This document shows positions 8,041 to 15,311 of a stretch of DNA of 64,000 nucleotides, one piece after another. The position numbers were made by a program, and so were the translations under genes. The stretch's first letter is position 1. Each line of letters begins with the position of its first letter. A model generated the notes under the pieces. That model was not told the origin of the DNA and ran no database searches. It worked only from the letters and a program-made list of their open reading frames with translations. This DNA is from JBGPLJ01 sp963826145 (lineage in GTDB: Bacteria > Pseudomonadota > Gammaproteobacteria > Steroidobacterales > Steroidobacteraceae), in NCBI GenBank assembly GCA_963826145.1, contig CAWGVW010000002.1, positions 496,001-560,000 of the forward strand, written 5' to 3'.

Positions 8041-9119
8041 GCGGCACCGAAGTAATGCGTTAGCACTGCGCGCAGTGTCTCAGGCGGGTAATCCGAAGAA
8101 ACAACGGCCTCACCCAAGGGCCGCAACAACACCAACCGGATCTTGTCGTCGCGCACCTTCTTATCCATGCGCATGTACTCGAGTGCACGTGCCGCTCCAA
8201 TCGTCGGCGCGGCTCGAGCTAGCCCGGCGCGCAGGAGTAGCGCCTGTACCCGGTCGAGGTCCGTTGCGGCAAGCCAGCCGAGACGCCTGGACATGTCACT
8301 CGCCATCAGCAGGCCCGCAGCCACGGCTTCTCCATGGAGCCAGCCGGAATAGGCCGTCGCTGTCTCGATAGCGTGACCGAAGGTATGCCCAAGGTTCAGG
8401 TGTGCGCGAACGCCACTTTCGCGCTCGTCCGCTCGGACCAGTCGCGCCTTGATTTCACAAGAGCGGCGAATAGCGTGACCGAGCGCCTGCCCGTCGCGCG
8501 CGATCAGCTGCTCGATGTGCATCTCAAGCCAGGCAAAGAAATCTGCGTCGCCGAGCATGCCATGCTTGATCACCTCGGCAAGTCCTGCCCGCAGTTCGCG
8601 GTCCGGCAAGGTTCGTAGTGTCGCGGTATCCGCGATGACCGCCACCGGCTGGTGGAATGCGCCAATAAGATTCTTGCCGGCCGGATGATTGACTCCGGTC
8701 TTCCCGCCAACGGACGAATCCACTTGCGCCAGCAAAGTGGTGGGCGCCTGGATCAGTGCGATGCCGCGTTGATAGCACGCAGCCGCAAACCCGGCCATGT
8801 CACCGACGACACCGCCGCCGAGTGCGATGACCGTGCCGTCGCGATTCATGCGTGCCGCAACGAGCGCATCGAGAATCCGCTCGACCGTAGCTAGTGTCTT
8901 GAATTCCTCGCCGTCCGGCAGAATGACATCGACGACCCGCTTTTTCGCGAGTGCCTCGCGCACGGGCTTCAGATAAAGCGGCGCGACGGTTGCACTGGTG
9001 ACGACAGCGAATGCATCGCCGGCCCCGTGACGGGTGAAAAGGTCAGTGCGGGAAAGCAGCCCGTCTCCGATAATTATCGGGTAGCTGCGGGCGCCGAGAT
9101 CGATCTTCAGTTCTTGCAC
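8037..9119 (-). CDS. aroB: 3-dehydroquinate synthase
   Basis: Second enzyme of the shikimate pathway, converting DAHP to 3-dehydroquinate with NAD and a divalent metal. The 360-residue protein shows the NAD-binding GGGVVGDMAGFAAA, the PTTLLAQVDSSVGGKTGVNHP signature, the metal ligands in ELRAGLAEVIKHG, and the C-terminal HLNLGHTFGHAIE and WLHGEAVAAG motifs with conserved histidines. Length equals the family norm. It follows aroK by 95 bp and overlaps dgt downstream by 4 bp. Confidence 0.97.
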   Translation of the reverse strand: MQELKIDLGARSYPIIIGDGLLSRTDLFTRHGAGDAFAVVTSATVAPLYLKPVREALAKKRVVDVILPDGEEFKTLATVERILDALVAARMNRDGTVIALGGGVVGDMAGFAAACYQRGIALIQAPTTLLAQVDSSVGGKTGVNHPAGKNLIGAFHQPVAVIADTATLRTLPDRELRAGLAEVIKHGMLGDADFFAWLEMHIEQLIARDGQALGHAIRRSCEIKARLVRADERESGVRAHLNLGHTFGHAIETATAYSGWLHGEAVAAGLLMASDMSRRLGWLAATDLDRVQALLLRAGLARAAPTIGAARALEYMRMDKKVRDDKIRLVLLRPLGEAVVSSDYPPETLRAVLTHYFGAA

Positions 9120-9214
9120 CGGGTAGGCCGGCCCGGCTGCTGGCTGTGCGCCGAACCGCGCGCAGTATAAAGGCCTTCGCCGGCAAATGCCGGGGCAAAT
9201 CCGGTGCTCAAGAC

Positions 9215-9745
9215 CTAGCCCGCGGCCGGGCGCTGTTCGAGCAGGCGCATGACCTCGTCGGCGAGCAGTTGGACCCGGCGGCCGTCCGTCCTCACTGCAA
9301 TATCGGCAATTTCGCGGTAAAGCGGCTCACGCACCCGCAGCAGGTCTTCCAGGCGGCCCTTGGGATCATCAGTAATCAGTAGCGGCCGGTGTTTGCCGTG
9401 TCTCGTGCGTTCCAGCTGCTGGGAGACAGACGTTTCCAGGTACACGACGCAACCTCGCTCGGCGAGATTTCGGCGATTGTCCGCTTCCAGGATCGCCCCG
9501 CCGCCGGTTGCTAGCACGATCCGGTTCCGAAGTGTCAGGTCCGCGATGATGTCGCGCTCACGCTGGCGGAAGCCTGCCTCGCCTTCCTTTTCGAATATGA
9601 AGGCGATATCGACACCCGTGCGCCGCTCGATCTCGGCGTCGCTATCGACGAAAGAGAGCTGCAGCGACTTCGCGAGCGTCTTGCCGACGGCCGTCTTTCC
9701 GGAGCCCATCGGCCCGATCAGGAAAATGTTGGTCTTGGTGATCAT
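9215..9745 (-). CDS. aroK: Shikimate kinase
   Basis: Phosphorylates shikimate at the 3-hydroxyl using ATP. The 176-residue protein has the Walker A loop GPMGSGKT (residues about 11-18), the shikimate-binding DSDAEIE (Asp near 34), GGG (ATGGGA), and the R-x-LY lid region REPLYRE. It lies directly behind pilQ, as in many gammaproteobacteria. The ATG at 9745 has no Shine-Dalgarno: the bases before it are the T-run of a terminator hairpin, so expression must come from readthrough, from a promoter inside the hairpin region, or from an internal start. Confidence 0.96.
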   Translation of the reverse strand: MITKTNIFLIGPMGSGKTAVGKTLAKSLQLSFVDSDAEIERRTGVDIAFIFEKEGEAGFRQRERDIIADLTLRNRIVLATGGGAILEADNRRNLAERGCVVYLETSVSQQLERTRHGKHRPLLITDDPKGRLEDLLRVREPLYREIADIAVRTDGRRVQLLADEVMRLLEQRPAAG

Positions 9746-9777
9746 GAAAAAAAGCGGCCGCTCGTGAGCGGCCGCTT
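9746..9777 (-). terminator. Intrinsic terminator after pilQ, abutting the aroK start
   Basis: Read on the minus strand, an 11-bp perfect stem (AAGCGGCCGCT at 9777-9767 pairing with AGCGGCCGCTT at 9762-9752) with a 4-base loop is followed by a run of seven T (9753-9747). This is a textbook rho-independent terminator. The T-run ends one base before the aroK ATG, so it may act as an attenuator between the pilus operon and the aromatic genes. Confidence 0.85.
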
Positions 9778-9809
9778 GTTTGACTTACGCGGTGAACCGC
9801 GGTCCGGCA

Positions 9810-12014
9810 TCAGTAGAGATTCGCGCCTTCCCGAAGAATCTTCGGGGTGACGAAGATCAGGAGCTCGCTCTTGTTGTTCACCTTACGGCTCGACTTGAAG
9901 AGAATATTGAGTCCCGGAATGTCCCCGAGCCACGGCACCTTCGTCTGGTTCTCGCGCTTCTCGGTCTCGAGGATGCCGCCGAGCACCACTGTCTGCCCGT
10001 CGTTCACGAGCACTTGCGTGATGATCTTGCGCGTGTCGATACTCGGCACCCGGCCGCCAGTCGCGCTGGCCACTTCCTGCCCGACGCTATCCTTGTTGAT
10101 CTGCAGATCGAGGATCACGCGGTTATCCGGCGTAATAAGCGGCGTCACCTTGAGGCTGAGCACAGCCTTCTTGAACTGGGTAGTCGTCGCACCGCTCGAG
10201 GATGACTCTTGATACGGAATCTCAACGCCCGCCTCGATGGTCGCTTCCTTCTGGTTCGCCGTGATGACGCGCGGCGAGGACACGATCTCGCCACGGCCTT
10301 CCGCCTGCGCGGCGGATAGTTCCAGGTCGACGATGTAGTCGGCGCTCAGCAATGACATGGCGATGCGGCCCGCGGGATTCGCGACCGGCATGTTCACGTT
10401 GTAGCGATTCGTGAAATTGTCCTCACCCGTCGGTACCGCGACCGGATTCGGCACGCCAGTGCTCGCGAGGTTTGAGATCGCTGAGTCGATCATGGTGTTG
10501 GTTGCTTCACCGCTGCCCGAGACGGCGAGCAGCCCATCCGCGCGCTCGTCCTTGCCCGTAAGGCCCATGCGCACACCGAGGTCGCGCGAAAAATCATCGT
10601 TCACGATGACGATACGCGCCTCGATCAGCACCTGCTTAACCGGGATATCGAGGGTCGAAACGAGCTTGCGGATGTCGGTAAGACGGTCCGCTGTGTCCTG
10701 TACGAGGAGCGTATTCGTGCGGGAATCGATGCCGATACTGCCGCGCTCGGAAAGAAGCGACTGGCCACCGCCACTGCCGCCGCCGCCTTTGCCGATCAGC
10801 GCCGCGAGCTCTTCCGCCTTCGCGTAGTTGACCTGGAGGTACTCGGTGCGAAGGGGCGCGAGCTCCTGGAGATCCTTGCGGGCCGCGAGCTCTGCCTTCT
10901 CGCGCGCCGCGATCTCTTCAGCAGGCGCAACGAGGATGACGTTGTCCTGCCGGCGCATGTCGAGACCCTTGGTCTTCAACACGATGTCGAGCGCCTGGTC
11001 CCAGGGCACGTTCTGCAAACGCAGCGTGACGTTGCCCTGCACGGTATCGCTGACGACGATGTTCTGGCCGCTGGTATCCGCCAGCAACTGCAGCACAGCG
11101 CGCGTTTCGATGTCCTGGAAATTAAGCGTGAGCCGCTCGCCCGTGTACGACCTCTTTTCCTCTTCGAGGCCGGTCGGCTTGACGATCGGCTTCACTTCGA
11201 TCGTGTACTGGTTGTCGGACTGGTACGCGAGCTGCTCGAAATTGCCGTCAGCGGAGATTACGAGACGCGCCCCATCGGTTGCCTTCAATGCATCGACTGA
11301 CTGAACAGGGGTCGCGAAGTCCGTCACGTCAAAGCGCTTCATCAGATTCTTGGGCAGCTGCGCGCCAGCGAAATCCACGATGACTCGCGAGCCTTCCTGA
11401 CGCAGATTGACCGGCGTACGCGGATCGCTGAGCCCGACCACGACGCGTCCGGACCCACCGGGGCCGCGACGGAAGTCGATAGTCGAAATGGCGCGCGGGC
11501 CGCCTGCCGAGGAGCTCGGTGCGCGCGGCGCAGTGCTCGAAGCCGCGGCCGTCGCGATCGGCGCGTTGCCGCCTAACATCACAACGATGCTGTTGCCGTC
11601 GACGCGCGTCGTGTACGGCACGAGGGCATCAAGGTTCAGGACAAGCCGAGTGCGGCCATTCGCTTCCGCGGCGAGAATAGTGGAGAGGCCGGCGGAATTG
11701 ACGTCGATACGGCGTGACTCGAGGGCAAGACCCGTATCCGGGAGATCAAGTGAAATACGCGCCGGTTTGTCGATCGTGAAGCTCAGCGGCTCGGGAGCCG
11801 GCCCTGAGAGCAGGAGTCGCAACTGGACCTGCTGACCGGGCAGCGTCTGCACCTCGATCTTCTGGAGCTTGTTCGTGGGCTCCTGTGCGAGCGCCGGCTG
11901 CATTCCGATCAGGAGCACCGCGGCCAAGGCACCGAACAGCGCGCGAACCCACCCGCTGGGCGGAATGCGTGCGGCCGTGCGTGAGGCCTCAATGGGACGC
12001 GACATGTATGACAT
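9810..12014 (-). CDS. pilQ: Type IV pilus secretin PilQ
   Basis: Outer-membrane secretin through which the type IV pilus exits. The 734-residue precursor has a signal peptide (hydrophobic stretch ending QPALAQE near residue 44), two AMIN domains (about 50-145 and 175-285), an STN/N0 domain beginning LTLNFQDIETRAVLQLLAD (about 300-365), an N1-type domain, and a C-terminal secretin domain with VEIPYQ and the closing segment PWLGDIPGLNILFKSS near 695-710. A Gly-rich linker (GKGGGGSGGG) sits in the N1 region. It ends the pilMNOPQ operon and is followed by a strong terminator. Confidence 0.96.
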   Translation of the reverse strand: MSYMSRPIEASRTAARIPPSGWVRALFGALAAVLLIGMQPALAQEPTNKLQKIEVQTLPGQQVQLRLLLSGPAPEPLSFTIDKPARISLDLPDTGLALESRRIDVNSAGLSTILAAEANGRTRLVLNLDALVPYTTRVDGNSIVVMLGGNAPIATAAASSTAPRAPSSSAGGPRAISTIDFRRGPGGSGRVVVGLSDPRTPVNLRQEGSRVIVDFAGAQLPKNLMKRFDVTDFATPVQSVDALKATDGARLVISADGNFEQLAYQSDNQYTIEVKPIVKPTGLEEEKRSYTGERLTLNFQDIETRAVLQLLADTSGQNIVVSDTVQGNVTLRLQNVPWDQALDIVLKTKGLDMRRQDNVILVAPAEEIAAREKAELAARKDLQELAPLRTEYLQVNYAKAEELAALIGKGGGGSGGGQSLLSERGSIGIDSRTNTLLVQDTADRLTDIRKLVSTLDIPVKQVLIEARIVIVNDDFSRDLGVRMGLTGKDERADGLLAVSGSGEATNTMIDSAISNLASTGVPNPVAVPTGEDNFTNRYNVNMPVANPAGRIAMSLLSADYIVDLELSAAQAEGRGEIVSSPRVITANQKEATIEAGVEIPYQESSSSGATTTQFKKAVLSLKVTPLITPDNRVILDLQINKDSVGQEVASATGGRVPSIDTRKIITQVLVNDGQTVVLGGILETEKRENQTKVPWLGDIPGLNILFKSSRKVNNKSELLIFVTPKILREGANLY

Positions 12015-12047
12015 TCTCGATACTCCCTAAAGAACCAAGCGCGACGG

Positions 12048-12581
12048 TTAGTCGGTCAGGCCGAGCGCGGCGGGACGCTCGATATAGCCGCCGACCCCGT
12101 CTGGAACGATCTCAACGAGGTTGATCTTCGAACCGGATATGGACGTTATGCGCCCGTCGTTCTGGCCGACGTAGTTACCCGGCAGCACGCGATGGACGAG
12201 GCCGTCCTGCGTCTGCACCAGGCCATAATTGTGGCCCCCGAGATCGAGGGTGCCGACCATCTTCAGCGTGTCGAGTGAGAACTGCTCGAGGAACTCGGGA
12301 TTGCGCCGTTTATCCGGGCGCAATCCAGCATTTGCGGCGGCAGCGGGTGCGCCCGGCACGAATGGCGAGCGCACAGTCGCCGCGTCGTATGCAAAGGTTT
12401 CGTATGGCTTGATTTCGGGCAGCGATTCGACAGGGCCGCCGGGACGCTTCTTCGCCTCGGCAATATCTTGCGTCAGCTTATCCATGTCGTTGGAGCAGGC
12501 GCTGAGCCCGCCAACCGCCAGGACGGCCAGCAGCACGCTGCGTGCGAATGCGAGTCTGGATCGAACGATGATCATTGCCAC
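12048..12581 (-). CDS. pilP: Type IV pilus inner-membrane lipoprotein PilP
   Basis: Lipoprotein linking the PilMNO inner-membrane complex to the PilQ secretin. The 177-residue precursor has a lipobox (GGLSAC, Cys near residue 29), a flexible proline-rich linker and a C-terminal beta domain with FSLDTLKMVGTL and the PilP-typical RVLPGNYVGQNDGRI. The frame opens with GTG at 12581; the ATG at 12575 two codons later is the likelier start. It lies between pilO (6 bp gap) and pilQ (33 bp gap). Confidence 0.93.
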   Translation of the reverse strand: MAMIIVRSRLAFARSVLLAVLAVGGLSACSNDMDKLTQDIAEAKKRPGGPVESLPEIKPYETFAYDAATVRSPFVPGAPAAAANAGLRPDKRRNPEFLEQFSLDTLKMVGTLDLGGHNYGLVQTQDGLVHRVLPGNYVGQNDGRITSISGSKINLVEIVPDGVGGYIERPAALGLTD

Positions 12582-12587
12582 AACCTG

Positions 12588-13256
12588 TCATCGACCGAGG
12601 GTGATGGGGGGAGGAGCCTGAGGGCCCGGCCTTTTCTTCGCCGGCCCGGTGGCCGCCGCGCTCTCGTCATCTTCGAGATAGCGATAAGTCTTGGCGGTCA
12701 CATCGAGCACAAGGTCGTCGTACGAATCCTTCTCCGCCGGCTTGATCTCGATGTCGTGCAACGTGACGATGCGGGGGAGCGCCGCAATGCCACTCACAAA
12801 ATTGCCGAGCTCGTGATAGCTGCCGGTGAGACGGATCTTGATCGGCAGCTCCGCATAGAACTCGCGCTTCATCTCTGGGCCCGGCTGGAACAGTTTCTCG
12901 TTGAGACCCGCGGCGAGGCCCGTCTGCGAAATGTCGACAAGCAGGCTCGGCACCTCGGTCTTGCCGGGGAGCTGGCGCAGCATCGCGCCGAATGACTTTT
13001 CCATTTCCTTAAGCTGAGCCTTATACGCGTCGAAGTTCGCCGCCTTGCTCTGCTTCCTCAGGAATTCCTGCCAGAGGTCGTCCTGGCGCTTGCGTTCCTG
13101 GTCGAGCTGCGGCCACTGGCCGTTGACGACAAAGAGGTAGCCGAGGACGAGCACCGCTGCGATCAGCCAGGCGCCGACTGCGCTCGCGCGCACGACGAAT
13201 GGCCAGCGACCAAGGTCCTGCCAATCGACGTTCTTGAACTGCTCGAGGAATTTCAC
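12588..13256 (-). CDS. pilO: Type IV pilus assembly protein PilO
   Basis: Inner-membrane alignment-complex protein that pairs with PilN. The 222-residue protein has a short cytoplasmic N-terminus (FLEQFKNVDWQDLGRWPFVVR), one membrane helix at about 28-48, a periplasmic coiled coil (about 50-95) and a ferredoxin-like domain with LPIKIRLTGSYHELGNFVSGIAALPRIVTLHDIEI, the most conserved PilO stretch. The ATG overlaps the pilN stop by 4 bp, implying coupled translation of these obligate partners. Confidence 0.94.
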   Translation of the reverse strand: MKFLEQFKNVDWQDLGRWPFVVRASAVGAWLIAAVLVLGYLFVVNGQWPQLDQERKRQDDLWQEFLRKQSKAANFDAYKAQLKEMEKSFGAMLRQLPGKTEVPSLLVDISQTGLAAGLNEKLFQPGPEMKREFYAELPIKIRLTGSYHELGNFVSGIAALPRIVTLHDIEIKPAEKDSYDDLVLDVTAKTYRYLEDDESAAATGPAKKRPGPQAPPPITLGR

Positions 13257-13822
13257 GGCTGGTTCTCCCCTTCGCCGGGCAGCTGGACGCCGACCTGGTT
13301 GGCGAAGAGCGTAAAGTCGCTGCCGAGCGTGTTGCCCTTCTGCGTTTCAACCACCTCGAGTTCGGGGTTGTCGAGCCATTCCGACGCGTCGATGTTGCGC
13401 ATGAAGGCCGACACGCGCGTGCTCGACTGGGCAACGCCCTTGATTTCGAGTCGCTTGTCCGTCTGCTTTATTGCAGAAAGATACAGGCCATCGGGCACCG
13501 TGCGCGCCAGCTGATCGAACAGGTGCACGACTTCCGGCCGGCTGCGCTGCAGCTTTTCCACGATGTCCATGCGCGCCCGCATGCGGGCCTTCTGCGCTTC
13601 CAGATCCAGGATCTCGGCGTTACGAAGATCGAGCTTCTCAATCTCCGTCTTCAAGAGCTGGTTCTTGTCCTGCTGATTGCTGATGACCTGGGCATAGAAG
13701 AGGTTCACCAGCAGCACGACGATGCCCGCCGCAACGGTTGCCCCGACGATCGACAGCAGGAAATTCCGTTGACGGAGTTTCCGTTCTTCGGCACGCCAGG
13801 GAAGTAGGTTAATTCTTGGCAT
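13253..13822 (-). CDS. pilN: Type IV pilus assembly protein PilN
   Basis: Inner-membrane partner of PilM and PilO. The 189-residue protein opens with MPRINLLPWR, the conserved INLLPWR peptide that docks onto PilM, followed by one membrane helix (about 22-44), a coiled coil and a periplasmic ferredoxin-like domain containing LYLSAIKQTDKRLEIKGVAQS. It starts one base after the pilM stop codon and overlaps pilO by 4 bp. Confidence 0.94.
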   Translation of the reverse strand: MPRINLLPWRAEERKLRQRNFLLSIVGATVAAGIVVLLVNLFYAQVISNQQDKNQLLKTEIEKLDLRNAEILDLEAQKARMRARMDIVEKLQRSRPEVVHLFDQLARTVPDGLYLSAIKQTDKRLEIKGVAQSSTRVSAFMRNIDASEWLDNPELEVVETQKGNTLGSDFTLFANQVGVQLPGEGENQP

Positions 13823-13823
13823 G

Positions 13824-14885
13824 TCAGTCGAAGCTCCGCAGTGCGAGTCCGCAAGCCGTCAGAAGTGCCGTCGCATCCTTCTTCACGGCCTGCGCCTTGG
13901 CCTTGGATGACATTTTCATCTGCCCGAGCGGATCGCCCTTCTCGGCGGTGATACCCACGCGGCTCGAAATTACATCGGCAACACCCGGAATATTGGCGCA
14001 GCCGCCGCAGATCAGGATCTGATCGGGCTGCTCGCGACCGCTGCCCGAGGCGAGGTAGAACTGGAGCGACCGGCTGACCTGCTGCGTCATGTCGTCGATG
14101 AATGGATCGAGAACTTCCGGCTGGTAGTTGCTCGGAAGACCACCTTCCTTCTTCGCGCGACCGGCTTCTTCCATGCTGAGGCCGTACGTGCGCATGATTT
14201 CCTCGGTGAGCTGCTGGCCACCGAAAGCGAAATCACGTGTATAGATCACTTTCAGATTCTTGAGGACGCTGAACGTCGTGCTGCTCGCGCCGAAATCGAC
14301 GACCGCGATGGTTCGGTCGATGCCGCCGTCCGGCATCTGGTGCGTCATGAGCTTGCAGGCGTTCTCGAGCGCGAATGCCTCGACATCGACGATGCGCGTC
14401 GCGAGGCCGGCCGCCTGAACAGCGGCCTGGCGCTGCTCGACGTTCTCGGTGCGCGTTGCCACAAGCAGGACGTCGAGCATCTCCGGATCTTTCTCCGAGG
14501 GACCGATGACCTGAAAGTCGTAGCTCACCTCTTCCATGGGGAAGGGGATGTACTGGTCGGCCTGCAATTCGACCTGACCTTCGAGCTCGCCCTCGTTCAG
14601 AGTGCGCGGCATCTGGATGACTTTGGTGATTGCGGCGTCGCCGCTGATCGCGATCGCGGCTTCCTTCGCGCTTGCTCCGGAGCGCTTCACCGCCCGACGG
14701 ATTGCTTCACCGACGGCTTCGGCGTCGACGATCGCCTTTTCGTTGATGGCATTGTGAGGGGTCGGTTCAGCCGCGTACGACTCGACGCGATACTGCCCGC
14801 CACTCTCACTGAGCTCGATCAACTTGACCGACGACGTCGTTATGTCAAGGCCGAGCAAGCGTCGCGAACGTTTCCCGAATAGCAC
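13824..14885 (-). CDS. pilM: Type IV pilus assembly ATPase-like PilM
   Basis: Actin-like cytoplasmic protein that binds the PilN N-terminus and anchors the PilMNOPQ complex. The 353-residue protein has the actin-fold ATP-binding motifs LLGLDITTSSVKLIEL (about 11-26), AVVDFGASSTTFSVL (about 194-208) and ILICGGCANIPG (near 292-303). It begins with GTG at 14885, preceded by AGGAAAA at good spacing, and is the first gene of the pilus operon. A TATATA -10-like box lies 70 bp upstream. Confidence 0.94.
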   Translation of the reverse strand: MLFGKRSRRLLGLDITTSSVKLIELSESGGQYRVESYAAEPTPHNAINEKAIVDAEAVGEAIRRAVKRSGASAKEAAIAISGDAAITKVIQMPRTLNEGELEGQVELQADQYIPFPMEEVSYDFQVIGPSEKDPEMLDVLLVATRTENVEQRQAAVQAAGLATRIVDVEAFALENACKLMTHQMPDGGIDRTIAVVDFGASSTTFSVLKNLKVIYTRDFAFGGQQLTEEIMRTYGLSMEEAGRAKKEGGLPSNYQPEVLDPFIDDMTQQVSRSLQFYLASGSGREQPDQILICGGCANIPGVADVISSRVGITAEKGDPLGQMKMSSKAKAQAVKKDATALLTACGLALRSFD

Positions 14886-15311
14886 TGTCTTTTCCTATTC
14901 AGAACAAAGAGTTAAACCCCAGAACGACGGCGTCACTTAAGTGTTTCGCGCAACTATATAGCAATAAACTGTTAAGTTAAACGTGACCGCACTCACAGGA
15001 CCAACAGGCCTTACGTGGCCCCGCTGGGATTTGTCGATCAGCACGCAAATGCTGCAAGTCAGCGCCGGCGAAACACCGAGCCGCGGTGGGAGGGGATCAA
15101 GCGTAGCAGTGCTTCCAAGTCAGCCCGGAACGATTAGCGCGTGCGCTCCACCAAAAAGATGGTTTAACGTTCCGGCCGGCAACCCCGCTGTCATAGGCTT
15201 GATCCCTTTAGACCGGTGGCTTTGCGTCCTCACCTTTCAGTGAGTTTGCCCTTCGACCGGGCGCACTATGAATAAACCCCTGTTTTATGGCAAGAAGTTA
15301 GGCGCTTTATT
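14886..15311. promoter_or_regulatory. Divergent pilM / mrcA control region
   Basis: 426 bp with no gene. For pilM (minus strand) TATATA at 14960-14955 is a plausible -10 in a locally AT-rich stretch, but no good -35 is correctly spaced. For the plus-strand penicillin-binding protein gene, TTGCCC at 15245 followed 15 bases later by TATGAA is a weak candidate. The divergent arrangement of pilM and a class A penicillin-binding protein gene is standard in gammaproteobacteria. A small open frame at 14983-15243 shows no family features. Confidence 0.4.

Noticed and set aside
14983..15243. An 86-codon frame between pilM and mrcA
   Set aside because: No recognisable domain and it occupies the divergent promoter region.
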